From the NCBI RefSeq assembly GCF_050268245.1, contig NZ_JBNNGK010000001.1:186001-250000 (forward strand): 64,000 nt of DNA, in the 5' to 3' direction. The DNA comes from JBNNGK01 sp050268245 (GTDB taxonomy: Bacteria > Pseudomonadota > Gammaproteobacteria > Enterobacterales > Enterobacteriaceae). Made by a program: the position numbers and the translations under genes. The notes beneath the pieces were generated by a model. It searched no databases, was not told the origin of the DNA, and saw only the letters and a program-made list of their open reading frames with translations. How positions within the stretch are numbered: position 1 is the first letter of the stretch; every line of letters begins with the position of its first letter. Shown here one piece after another: positions 27,060-35,622 of the stretch.

Positions 27060-27703
27060 CGCTGTAATTCGTCCAACGCGGGCATGTCGAGATGCGTCAC
27101 ATCGCCCGCGGTTTCGACAATCCAGCCAGAGGCCAACCACGGACTCTGCTGGTAATCGACACGCGATAGTGAACAGTTGCGCAAACGCAAGCGGCGTTCG
27201 GCGTAAGGGGGGAGCCCCAATACGGTGCTGATCAAACACCCTAACGCAATCCCGTGGCTGACAATCAACGGTTTACTGCCCTCAGGTAACATCCGGCAGC
27301 TTTCCAGCGCACTGCGCATCCGTTCAGCCAGCTCGATCATGGATTCGCCTTGAGGGATACGACCGTCAGCAGTGCCATCGACCATCTGTTTACGCCACTG
27401 CTCTTCTTGCGGCGTCAGGCTGTCGATTAAGCGTTCTTCCAGAACGCCCATGTGCAACTCGCGCAAGCGCGGATCGACAATGACCTCACAACCACACGCG
27501 TCTGCGATAATCTGCGCGGTGCGGCGAGTGCGGCCTAAATCACTGGTAATCACATGTGTGATGCCTTCGCGGCTCACGCGTTTGGCAACCAAGTGGGCTT
27601 GATGTTCACCCGTGGCGGTTAATGGGCTATCAGATTGCCCCTGAATGCGACGCGCCGCATTCCAAGCCGTTTCGCCGTGGCGAACGAGATATACCTGTAA
27701 CAT
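27056..27703 (-). CDS. gpmB: Histidine phosphatase family protein GpmB (YtjC)
   Basis: A cofactor-independent-mutase-like member of the histidine phosphatase superfamily, annotated as a phosphoglycerate mutase although the substrate is not certain. The 215 residues show the catalytic histidine H9 in YLVRHGETAWN and a second histidine in KPLIVSHGIALG near residue 150. Length equals E. coli GpmB. It lies between rob and yjjX, as in E. coli. Confidence 0.92.
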   Translation of the reverse strand: MLQVYLVRHGETAWNAARRIQGQSDSPLTATGEHQAHLVAKRVSREGITHVITSDLGRTRRTAQIIADACGCEVIVDPRLRELHMGVLEERLIDSLTPQEEQWRKQMVDGTADGRIPQGESMIELAERMRSALESCRMLPEGSKPLIVSHGIALGCLISTVLGLPPYAERRLRLRNCSLSRVDYQQSPWLASGWIVETAGDVTHLDMPALDELQR

Positions 27704-27815
27704 TTTTCTTTTCCATTATACTGCGTGAAACTTGAGTTTATCTTCCGGGGTCAAGCGCATGCGCCGCTGCCCAGCGTGTAGAATAGGCTCTTAGCTTAAG
27801 GATGCTCAACCCGTT

Positions 27816-28358
27816 ATGTACCATGTTGTCGCTGCAACTACCAACCCGGCAAAGATCAAGGCTATTCAATTGGCTTTTGAGGATACCTTTGGCGCCGACC
27901 AATACCGCATTGAATCTCTCGACGTCGCCAGCGGCGTTTCACTGCAACCTATCGGCAATGTCGAAACCCGCACTGGTGCACGTCAGCGCGTGATGGAAGC
28001 ACGCCAAGTCCGGCCGGAAGCCGACTTTTGGGTCGGCGTCGAAGCGGGGATCGAAGACAATATGACCTTCGCCTGGATGACCATAGAAAGCCCACACACC
28101 CGTGGCGAATCACGTTCTGCCAGCCTGATGCTGCCAGAAACTATTTTACAGGGGATCCGTGCTGGCCGCGAACTGGGGAGTGAAATGGCGATGATTACCG
28201 GCAATGCCAATGTCAAACGCCAAGGCGGCGCAATTGGTTTCTTTACCGACGGACGCCTGAGTCGAACCAGTGTTTATCACCAGGCATTGATGCTAGCGCT
28301 GGTTCCCTTCCATAACGCGATTTACCAGAGCCACATTCATCCTAATCTGAATCAGTAA
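27816..28358 (+). CDS. yjjX: Inosine/xanthosine triphosphatase
   Basis: A Maf/ITPase-like house-cleaning enzyme that hydrolyses ITP and XTP. The 180 residues start MYHVVAATTNPAKIKAIQLAFEDTFG. Family motifs include ETRTGARQRV, PEADFWVGVEAGIE and KRQGGAIGFFTDGRLSRTSVYHQAL. It is ten residues longer than E. coli YjjX, mostly at the C-terminus (SHIHPNLNQ). It is divergent from gpmB and convergent with trpR. Confidence 0.93.
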   Translation: MYHVVAATTNPAKIKAIQLAFEDTFGADQYRIESLDVASGVSLQPIGNVETRTGARQRVMEARQVRPEADFWVGVEAGIEDNMTFAWMTIESPHTRGESRSASLMLPETILQGIRAGRELGSEMAMITGNANVKRQGGAIGFFTDGRLSRTSVYHQALMLALVPFHNAIYQSHIHPNLNQ

Positions 28359-28375
28359 ACCCGTTGGGCGCTGCG

Positions 28376-28705
28376 CTACTTCGCGTCGCCCAGCAACTGT
28401 TGCTCCAACCACTGTTTCAATGCCGGCGGCGCAGCCTTTAAACTATTGGAACCGCGGGTGATGGTCGCAATCCCGGCGCCTAGCTCATTTTTTAGCTCGC
28501 GCTGGCTCATTTCGCCGCGCATCAACTCCTGAATAATCCGCACGCGCGTGCCTAACGCGGTACGCTCATCCGGCGTCAACAACAGTTGCATCAGCGCCGG
28601 GTGCAAATCCTGCTCGAAAGCATTTTGCAGCAGCGTAACGAAACGCAGCCAATCTTCATTGCCTTGTTCTGAAAGAGCGGGATCGTTAAGTGATAATTGC
28701 GTCAT
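28376..28705 (-). CDS. trpR: Trp operon repressor
   Basis: A tryptophan-dependent repressor of trp genes. The frame begins upstream at ATG 28715-28717, but that codon lies in the trp operator. ATG 28703-28705 (MTQLSLNDPALSEQG) gives 109 residues, close to the E. coli 108, and I prefer it. The HTH MSQRELKNELGAGIATITRGSNSLKAAP is almost identical to E. coli. It follows slt by about 54 bp and is autoregulated through the operator at 28716-28733. Confidence 0.95.
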   Translation of the reverse strand: MTQLSLNDPALSEQGNEDWLRFVTLLQNAFEQDLHPALMQLLLTPDERTALGTRVRIIQELMRGEMSQRELKNELGAGIATITRGSNSLKAAPPALKQWLEQQLLGDAK

Positions 28706-28715
28706 GGCAGCCACC

Positions 28716-28733
28716 ATACTATTTAACTAGTAC
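28716..28733 (-). promoter_or_regulatory. trp operator upstream of trpR
   Basis: The 18 bp ATACTATTTAACTAGTAC differs at two positions from the TrpR consensus GTACTAGTTAACTAGTAC. It ends only 10 bp before the preferred trpR start. A candidate -10 TAAATA lies within it on the minus strand. Confidence 0.8.
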
Positions 28734-28759
28734 AGCAGCATACCATAATGAAATTAAAA

Positions 28760-30688
28760 TCAGTAACGTCTCTGCCATTCCGCATCGGTCAGCACGTTTG
28801 CCGGGCGATGCATGAAGTGACGATAAAACACATCGTAAGCCAACACATTTTTCACGTAGCCGCGTGTTTCCGAGAACGGGATGCTTTCGACAAATGCCAC
28901 GGCATCGATGCGGCCAGCGCTATTGTTCAACCATCGGTTGACCCGTGACGGGCCGGCGTTGTACGCCGCCGAAGCCAGAATACGGTTACGGCCAAATTGC
29001 TGGTACACCGACTCCAGATAATAAGTGCCAATCGTAATATTGGTACGCGCTTCGAACAGTTGGCTCGGATCGGAATAACCTGGGATGCTAAACTTTTTCA
29101 CCGTATGCTGCGCGGTGGCTGGCATCACCTGCATCAAGCCTGCTGCCCCTACCGGTGAGCGCGCTTTTGGGTTCCAAGCGCTTTCCTGACGTGCAATCGC
29201 CATCGCATAGCTTGGCGTAATACCTTTATCATCGGTAGCAAGGCGAAACTCTTCCGGCCAAGCCATTGGGAAGCGCTCTTCCAGATGATTCCACATTTTA
29301 CCTACAATGGTCGCTTGCACGCTCAAGTTCGCCCATTTCTGATCAAAGGCATAGCGCGCCAGCGCCTCTTGTTCCGGGTGGCTACGGCTGGCTACAAAGG
29401 CGCTCCACTCGCTACGCGCCAGGTTATCCATATTCCAATACATCAATTCACGTACTCGCGCCACCTCTGGACCACTGACCAGCGACGTACGCGGCTTCGC
29501 AGCCACGGCAATCATGAGTGGATAAGTGACATTCAGCTTTTGCGCCGCAATCATCGGATAAAAACCGCGATCATTCATCAGGCTGCGCAGCATCACTTCG
29601 CCTTCACTGCGCTGGCCTTCATCGATCATCACGCTGGCACGCCAGTAGCGCCATTCATCTTTATTGCGTGATTCTTCCGGCAACCGCGCTAACCACGTTT
29701 TTAAACCGGACTGGTCGCCAGCGCCCAACGCCATGCGCACCCGGCGCTCTAACAAGGAAGGTGACTGGCTGCGTAAAATCACCCGATCGCGCCACTGTGC
29801 TTGTTCGCGGGTGGCGTCGTCACCCATAAAACGCCAAGCGACCGCTTCTTCGAGCGCCAATTGTTCGCTCTCGCTCATCTTTTGCAAACGAACGAGGGTG
29901 GGGATCATCGCGCGGGCGTTTTCCGCATCCTGACGCGCCAAACGCACAAAGGCGAGGCGAGTCGCCTCACGCGTGAAATCGGTCGGGCCCACCTTCCGCG
30001 CAAATGCCTCTACCGTCGCGGGATCGTTTTGCAAACTGAGCAACGCCTCTCCCATGGTTTGATACTCTGACGGCAACTGCCGCGACAGGTAGGTCACCAA
30101 GCTGCTACTGCCCTCTTCCATCGCCAGTTTTATGCGTTCAAGTATGGCAAAGGGTGTTTGCTTACCTGCATCCTGCCAAACGCTAAACAGTTTATCGCAA
30201 GCATTCGGCAACGATTTCCCGGTCAACCAAATCTCTTTCGCCCCCTCCCAGGCCACCTGTTGCTCACCCGTAGCCCATTTTGCATAGTAATAATTACAGC
30301 GCGCGGCCACCGGTTTAGGTGCCTGAGGGCTAAACACTAACAGCGTACGCCACGCTTCACGCCGCGCCAATTCATTCACAAAGCGGGCAGAAAGCGACTT
30401 GGCAGGTGGCAGCGTCGGATGCTGCTTAATGAATTCGCTCACTTGGGAATAGCCCACACCACTGAGATCCTGCGTCAGTTGGCGATACTCCAAGTACGGA
30501 TAAAGCGGATAGTCACGCAGCGTTGGCATCAACTGTGCCACCACGTCCATTTGGTTATTATCCCAAGCCTGCTTGATTTGCTGATAGCGTTGCCGCTGAG
30601 CATCCAGCGAGTCTGCCAGTGCAGTACCTGAAAACGCGGTCAGGCAAAGGCTTACCGCCAGAATTCGCCACTTGTCCACCTTGGCCAT
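28760..30688 (-). CDS. slt: Soluble lytic murein transglycosylase Slt70
   Basis: A periplasmic exo-acting peptidoglycan lytic transglycosylase. The start ATG 30686-30688 (MAKVDKWRILAVSLC) with AGGAT upstream gives 642 residues (E. coli 645). A signal peptide (to about residue 25, TALA) is followed by the long alpha-helical U domain. The C-terminal catalytic domain carries the glutamate in AIARQESAWNPKARSPVGAAGLMQVMPATA. The end is EWQRRY. It is just upstream of trpR. Confidence 0.97.
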   Translation of the reverse strand: MAKVDKWRILAVSLCLTAFSGTALADSLDAQRQRYQQIKQAWDNNQMDVVAQLMPTLRDYPLYPYLEYRQLTQDLSGVGYSQVSEFIKQHPTLPPAKSLSARFVNELARREAWRTLLVFSPQAPKPVAARCNYYYAKWATGEQQVAWEGAKEIWLTGKSLPNACDKLFSVWQDAGKQTPFAILERIKLAMEEGSSSLVTYLSRQLPSEYQTMGEALLSLQNDPATVEAFARKVGPTDFTREATRLAFVRLARQDAENARAMIPTLVRLQKMSESEQLALEEAVAWRFMGDDATREQAQWRDRVILRSQSPSLLERRVRMALGAGDQSGLKTWLARLPEESRNKDEWRYWRASVMIDEGQRSEGEVMLRSLMNDRGFYPMIAAQKLNVTYPLMIAVAAKPRTSLVSGPEVARVRELMYWNMDNLARSEWSAFVASRSHPEQEALARYAFDQKWANLSVQATIVGKMWNHLEERFPMAWPEEFRLATDDKGITPSYAMAIARQESAWNPKARSPVGAAGLMQVMPATAQHTVKKFSIPGYSDPSQLFEARTNITIGTYYLESVYQQFGRNRILASAAYNAGPSRVNRWLNNSAGRIDAVAFVESIPFSETRGYVKNVLAYDVFYRHFMHRPANVLTDAEWQRRY

Positions 30689-31318
30689 ACTGATTCTATC
30701 CTCGTTGATTGTGTTACCTGGAACGGCTTTCCCCGTTGGCTGCGAGCCAACCCAACGGAAAAGTCGCGCCTCGACTGTCTCATGCCCCGTTGAGTGATGC
30801 CACGCCAGAGTCAAGGCGTTACGCCGCTCTCACATAGACAGCACAAATGCGTATCCATTCATTATGATAGGTAAAGTTTGTCGCCTTACACGCAAGAACG
30901 CCAACACTCCACTCTCATTAGTCGCAGAGATACCATCGCCCCCCCACCGCTTTGCAACAAAAAATAGCCTCCGTTAGGGAAAACTGCTGGCAAAACATAC
31001 CGCACGTTCTTATCATGATAAAAATAGATAGGAAAATTCTTATAAAATGACGCATTAAGCGCACAACCGAGGCCTCTTATACTACAATCCGCGCAAATTT
31101 TGAGTTATACCGACGCTATTATTGCGCTACCTGACCTCATTATTCGCTTCACTGGAACCGTCACGACGGTAACGTCGAATAGGTATGCATTATAAGTTTC
31201 ATTAAATTGTGCAATTTCACTTTATAGCTGTTAGCACCACCTTATCCCCGTTACTTGGGCCAGATTTTTTCTTGTTCTATTGCCGAACCAGCACTGCGGA
31301 GAGGGGCAGGATTGACTG
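30689..31318. promoter_or_regulatory. Long slt/yfiR intergenic region
   Basis: A gene-free stretch of 630 bp between the divergent slt and yfiR genes. A weak promoter candidate is TTAAGC (31055-31060), 17 bp, TATACT (31078-31083). The sequence from 31010 to 31230 is AT-rich with several TATA-like words. An AGGA ribosome binding site precedes yfiR. I see no reading frame with family likeness. Confidence 0.35.
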
Positions 31319-31912
31319 ATGACGATGTCGAAACATGCCAACAAATTAGCCGATCGTATGCTGGGTTCATTAACGAGCTTGACGTTTGCTCGTTTCGGTA
31401 TGCTCATGCTGTTGCTGACGTTTGGCATTCCCGCGCGCTCAGACATCGCCGATCCCATGCAAATACGCACTCACGCGGTCACCACCGTCGTTATCGGCAT
31501 CATCAGTTACGCCCGTTGGCCAAATGAACCGAACCCGATTCGGCTATGTGTCACCGCACCAACCCGCTATGCCAACGGGTTGTTTAATCCACTGCTACGG
31601 AGTGCGCCGCGTCCGATAGAAACCCTTAGCCTGCCGTTCGATAGCCCGGCACTCAGCAGCCACTGCGACGTTATTTATCTTGGCCGCGTTAATCAGGCGC
31701 AAAAACAAGATTTTATCCGCCGAATTGCCGGCCACTCTATTCTCAGCATCAGCGAAAACGACGTTGAGTGTTCCGCTGGCAGCGCTTTTTGCCTACAAAA
31801 AAACGGTGACCAAGTCAGCTTTAAAGTCAATCTGGATGCGCTCGCACGCAGTGGCGTACGCGTACATCCCAATGTGTTGCAATTAGCGCGCAAACAGGAG
31901 CCGCAACCATGA
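31319..31912 (+). CDS. yfiR: Periplasmic repressor YfiR
   Basis: The YfiR family inhibits the diguanylate cyclase YfiN/DgcN from the periplasm. The 197 residues have a hydrophobic N-terminal segment (ARFGMLMLLLTFGIPARS), probably a late signal peptide, and the family core ISYARWP...RLCV. Four cysteines (LCVTAP, HCDVIYL, VECSAG, AFCLQK) match the redox-sensitive set of the family. The C-terminal motif VSFKVNLDALARSGVRVHPNVLQLARK is diagnostic. The stop overlaps the yfiN start by 4 bp. Confidence 0.9.
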   Translation: MTMSKHANKLADRMLGSLTSLTFARFGMLMLLLTFGIPARSDIADPMQIRTHAVTTVVIGIISYARWPNEPNPIRLCVTAPTRYANGLFNPLLRSAPRPIETLSLPFDSPALSSHCDVIYLGRVNQAQKQDFIRRIAGHSILSISENDVECSAGSAFCLQKNGDQVSFKVNLDALARSGVRVHPNVLQLARKQEPQP

Positions 31913-33156
31913 CTCTGTTTCGCCAAAAACGTCTAAACCAGCCGCGCCCCACCTTAGGCCGAGTGTTGCAGCGCATGAATCTGGGACTGGCACTGATCGC
32001 TGTCGGTGCCGCGGGGATCTCCCTCACGCTACTCGCGTTATTCGCCTTGCGCGCCTACGCCGATCACAATCTGCATCTGATCGCCCGTTCGATTAGCTAT
32101 ACCGTTGAAGCCGCCGTGGTGTTCGAAGATCGAACCGCTGCCCGTGAAGCGCTGACGCTGATTGCGTCGAACGAAGAGGTATCTGAAGCCCGCATTATGG
32201 ATAGCGGCAACAATGTGCTGGCCCATTGGCAGCATCCCAAAGATGGCCCGCTGCATAATTTAGAGCAGTTCGTTGCCCTATGGGCACTGCCTGAACCGGT
32301 CACCTTGCCCATTACCCATGAAGGCAAGCAAGTTGGCACCGTCTGGTTAAGTGGGCACGGCGGTAGCCTGCTGCGTTTCTTACTCCATGGGCTGTTAGGC
32401 ATGATGGCGTGCTTACTGCTCAGTACCCTGTGCGCGCTGGTTCTGTCACGCCGTATGCTACGCGGCATTGTTCGCTCACTGGATGACATCGCCAACGTCG
32501 CGCACGCCGTTCGCCGTGACCGCACGTTTGGGCTGCGCGTACCGTCTGCGCCCATTGCTGAACTGCACGAACTCAGCAGCGACTTCAACGGGTTGCTCGA
32601 TGAACTGGAAGCCTGGCAGGCACATCTTAAACAGGAAAATGACTCGCTTACCCACCGGGCAACGCACGATAGCCTCACCGGGCTGCCAAACCGCGCCTTC
32701 TTTGAAGGCCGCCTGAGCCGCGTACTCGGTGACATTGATACCACAGAGAAACTGGCGGTGCTGTTTATTGATGGCGATCGCTTTAAGGAGGTGAATGATA
32801 ACTACGGACATGCCGCGGGTGACGCGGTGTTGATCGCTATCGCCGGGCGCATTCGCGCGCAGCTACGCGACAGTGATTTGGTTGCGCGTCTGGGCGGTGA
32901 TGAATTTGCCGTATTACTGGCGCCCATCCAGAAGATCGAGGATGTGATCCCAATTGCCGATAGTATTATCGACTGCATGTCACAGCCAATCGTATTACCT
33001 AATGACGAGTCGATCGAGGTTTCGCTTAGTATTGGCATCGCTTTTTATCCTGAACATGCCACGGCACCCCAGGATTTATTGCACCAAGCTGATGAAGCCA
33101 TGTATCAAGCAAAACACCGTTATAACGGTGGCTGGCGGCTCGCTCCTCATAAATAA
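31909..33156 (+). CDS. dgcN: Membrane diguanylate cyclase YfiN (DgcN/TpbB)
   Basis: It makes c-di-GMP from two GTP, released from YfiR inhibition by periplasmic or envelope stress. The 415 residues have a first membrane segment (about 25-48), a periplasmic domain, a second segment (around 160-180, MMACLLLSTLCALVLS), a HAMP-like linker and a GGDEF domain with the active site LGGDEFAVLL. The inhibitory RxxD site (RDSD) lies five residues before it. It overlaps yfiR by ATGA. Confidence 0.93.
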   Translation: MTLFRQKRLNQPRPTLGRVLQRMNLGLALIAVGAAGISLTLLALFALRAYADHNLHLIARSISYTVEAAVVFEDRTAAREALTLIASNEEVSEARIMDSGNNVLAHWQHPKDGPLHNLEQFVALWALPEPVTLPITHEGKQVGTVWLSGHGGSLLRFLLHGLLGMMACLLLSTLCALVLSRRMLRGIVRSLDDIANVAHAVRRDRTFGLRVPSAPIAELHELSSDFNGLLDELEAWQAHLKQENDSLTHRATHDSLTGLPNRAFFEGRLSRVLGDIDTTEKLAVLFIDGDRFKEVNDNYGHAAGDAVLIAIAGRIRAQLRDSDLVARLGGDEFAVLLAPIQKIEDVIPIADSIIDCMSQPIVLPNDESIEVSLSIGIAFYPEHATAPQDLLHQADEAMYQAKHRYNGGWRLAPHK

Positions 33157-33191
33157 AACGCCGTATTAAAGAGTAAAATCAGGGAATAACT

Positions 33192-33689
33192 ATGTTAAAC
33201 CAGACCGTAAAACAGCCTTTTACCCTCCTCGCGATGATGTTCATTGCCTTGGTGATGCTCGTCGGTTGCCAAAGTAAACCGCAAGGACTGACAGCGGAAC
33301 AAGTCGCCCTGCTGCAGTCACAAGGGTTCAAATTAACCCATAACGGTTGGGAATTTGGCCTGTCCGACAAAGTGCTATTTGGCAATAATGTCGGCAAGTT
33401 GAGCCCCGAAAGCGCGGCAACGGTAGAAAAGATGGGGCGTGCGCTACTCAGCGTGGACATCGTTAAATTCCGTCTGGATGGCCATACAGATAACTATGGC
33501 GAAGACAGCTATAACGACCAACTGTCATTACGCCGTGCCAATGCCGTGGCCGATCGGTTAGCCAGCGTGGGTATCCCGCGGGCCAACATTGAAACCCGCG
33601 GCAGAGGTAAACGCGATCCAGTAGCCGATAACCGCACTGCCAGCGGTCGTGCAGAAAACCGTCGCGTATCGATTATTGTTACACCGTAA
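33192..33689 (+). CDS. yfiB: OmpA-like outer-membrane lipoprotein YfiB
   Basis: It relieves YfiN by sequestering YfiR at the outer membrane. The 165 residues have a lipoprotein signal with lipobox LVGC (C26) followed by QSKP. A C-terminal OmpA-type peptidoglycan-binding domain carries DGHTDNYGEDSYNDQLSLRRANAVADRL and NRRVSIIV. It lies 35 bp after yfiN, completing yfiRNB. A terminator follows at 33699. Confidence 0.92.
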   Translation: MLNQTVKQPFTLLAMMFIALVMLVGCQSKPQGLTAEQVALLQSQGFKLTHNGWEFGLSDKVLFGNNVGKLSPESAATVEKMGRALLSVDIVKFRLDGHTDNYGEDSYNDQLSLRRANAVADRLASVGIPRANIETRGRGKRDPVADNRTASGRAENRRVSIIVTP

Positions 33690-33698
33690 ACCACAGTA

Positions 33699-33722
33699 AA
33701 ATGCGCCTGCTCAGGCGCATTT
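33699..33722 (+). terminator. Hairpin terminator after yfiRNB
   Basis: An AAATGCGCCTG/CAGGCGCATTT stem with a CT loop lies 10 bp after the yfiB stop. The T-run is short (TTTCCCG). Confidence 0.65.
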
Positions 33723-33889
33723 CCCGTTATACTTAGCGATCGTCATGCGATGGCTGGGATCGAATACAAAAACGGGCTACACTCCCGCCCCAGACATCCT
33801 AATAAACCCATATGGCTTTCATGTTGTAACCCGTGTTGTTACAGCGCGAAAGACCAAGGGAAATCTGACCATAGCGAGGCTCGAGCACC

Positions 33890-35557
33890 GTGGCTCAATA
33901 CGTCTATACCATGCACCGCGTCGGCAAAATCGTTCCGCCGAAGCGTCATATTCTGAAAAACATCTCTCTGAGTTTCTTCCCTGGCGCCAAAATCGGCGTA
34001 CTTGGCCTGAACGGCGCGGGTAAATCCACCCTGTTGCGCATCATGGCTGGCATCGATACCGATATCGAAGGTGAAGCACGTCCACAGCCTGGCACCAAGA
34101 TCGGCTATCTGCCGCAGGAACCGCAGTTAAACCTGGAACATACCGTACGCGAATCGGTAGAAGAAGCCCTATCGGAAGTGGTCGGTGCGCTGAAACGCCT
34201 TGACGAAGTTTACGCCCTGTACGCTGAAGAAGGCGCTGACTTCGACAAGCTGGCCGCAGAGCAAGGCCGGTTGGAAGAGATCATTCAGGCCCACGATGGC
34301 CATAATCTTAACACCCAGCTGGAACGCGCCGCAGACGCACTTCGTCTACCTGAGTGGGATGCCAAAATTGCCAACCTGTCCGGGGGGGAGCGCCGTCGCG
34401 TTGCACTGTGCCGCCTGTTGTTGGAAAAACCGGATATGCTGTTGCTCGACGAACCGACTAACCACTTGGATGCGGAATCCGTGGCATGGTTGGAGCGCTT
34501 CCTGCATGACTTCGAAGGCACCGTCGTCGCCATTACCCACGACCGTTACTTCCTTGATAACGTTGCGGGCTGGATCCTCGAGCTGGATCGCGGCGAAGGC
34601 ATTCCGTGGGAAGGCAACTACTCGTCTTGGCTGGAGCAAAAAGATGCGCGTCTGGCGCAGGAAGCCTCTGCCGAAGCTGCGCGCCGCAAGTCGATCGAGA
34701 AGGAGTTGGAGTGGGTGCGCCAAGGTGCTAAAGGCCGCCAGTCTAAAGGCAAGGCGCGTCTGGCTCGCTTTGAAGAGCTGAACAGCACCGAATACCAAAA
34801 ACGAAACGAAACCAACGAACTGTTTATCCCACCTGGCGCACGCTTGGGTGATAAAGTCGTTGAAGTGAATAATCTGCGTAAATCTTATGGCGACCGTCTG
34901 CTGATTGAAGACCTGTCCTTCTCGGTACCCAAAGGGGCGATCGTCGGTATCATCGGGCCGAACGGTGCCGGTAAATCCACGCTGTTCCGCATGATGTCCG
35001 GCCAAGAACAGCCAGACTCTGGCAGTATCGTGCTCGGTGACACCGTGAAACTGGCATCGGTCGATCAGTTCCGCGACAGCATGGATAGTTCAAAAACCGT
35101 TTGGGAGGAAGTCTCCGGCGGTCAGGACATCATGCGTATTGGCAACACCGAAATGCCAAGCCGCGCCTATGTTGGCCGCTTTAACTTTAAAGGTGTCGAT
35201 CAGGGTAAACGCGTCGGTGAGTTGTCCGGTGGTGAACGCGGCCGCCTGCATCTGGCCAAACTGTTACAGGTTGGCGGCAACGTGCTGCTGCTCGATGAAC
35301 CGACAAACGATCTGGACATCGAAACCCTGCGCGCGCTCGAAAACGCCCTGCTGGAATTCCCAGGTTGCGCGATGGTTATCTCGCACGACCGTTGGTTCCT
35401 TGACCGTATTGCGACCCACATTCTGGACTACCAGGATGAAGGCCAGGTTGAATTCTTCGAAGGCAACTTCACCGAATACGAAGAATACAAGAAACGTACG
35501 CTGGGTGCAGAAGCGCTGGAGCCAAAGCGTATGAAATACAAGCGCATGACGAAGTAG
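33890..35557 (+). CDS. ettA: Energy-dependent translational throttle protein EttA
   Basis: An ABC-F ATPase that binds the ribosomal E site and gates entry into elongation according to ATP level. The 555 residues equal E. coli EttA. There are two ABC domains with Walker A GLNGAGKST (about 39-47) and GPNGAGKST (near 355), signatures LSGGERRRV and LSGGERGRL, and the arm and P-site tether region between them. The start is GTG 33890 (MAQYVYTMHRVGK) with GAGG upstream. Confidence 0.97.
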   Translation: MAQYVYTMHRVGKIVPPKRHILKNISLSFFPGAKIGVLGLNGAGKSTLLRIMAGIDTDIEGEARPQPGTKIGYLPQEPQLNLEHTVRESVEEALSEVVGALKRLDEVYALYAEEGADFDKLAAEQGRLEEIIQAHDGHNLNTQLERAADALRLPEWDAKIANLSGGERRRVALCRLLLEKPDMLLLDEPTNHLDAESVAWLERFLHDFEGTVVAITHDRYFLDNVAGWILELDRGEGIPWEGNYSSWLEQKDARLAQEASAEAARRKSIEKELEWVRQGAKGRQSKGKARLARFEELNSTEYQKRNETNELFIPPGARLGDKVVEVNNLRKSYGDRLLIEDLSFSVPKGAIVGIIGPNGAGKSTLFRMMSGQEQPDSGSIVLGDTVKLASVDQFRDSMDSSKTVWEEVSGGQDIMRIGNTEMPSRAYVGRFNFKGVDQGKRVGELSGGERGRLHLAKLLQVGGNVLLLDEPTNDLDIETLRALENALLEFPGCAMVISHDRWFLDRIATHILDYQDEGQVEFFEGNFTEYEEYKKRTLGAEALEPKRMKYKRMTK

Positions 35558-35568
35558 TAGTAAATTAT

Positions 35569-35599
35569 GCCCCTGGCAGCTGAATATAGCGCCAGGGGC
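35569..35599. terminator. Hairpin between ettA and tpsB
   Basis: GCCCCTGGC/GCCAGGGGC pairs over nine bases with a 13 nt loop, between the convergent ends of ettA and the tpsB gene. There is no T-run on the plus strand, so termination may be weak. Confidence 0.5.
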
Positions 35600-35622
35600 G
35601 ATTACGCAATCCCGGAAAACCG

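Noticed and set aside
31055..31083. TTAAGC-17-TATACT as the yfiRNB promoter
   Set aside because: The -35 matches only half the consensus and it lies about 235 bp from yfiR, so it is not listed as a separate promoter.
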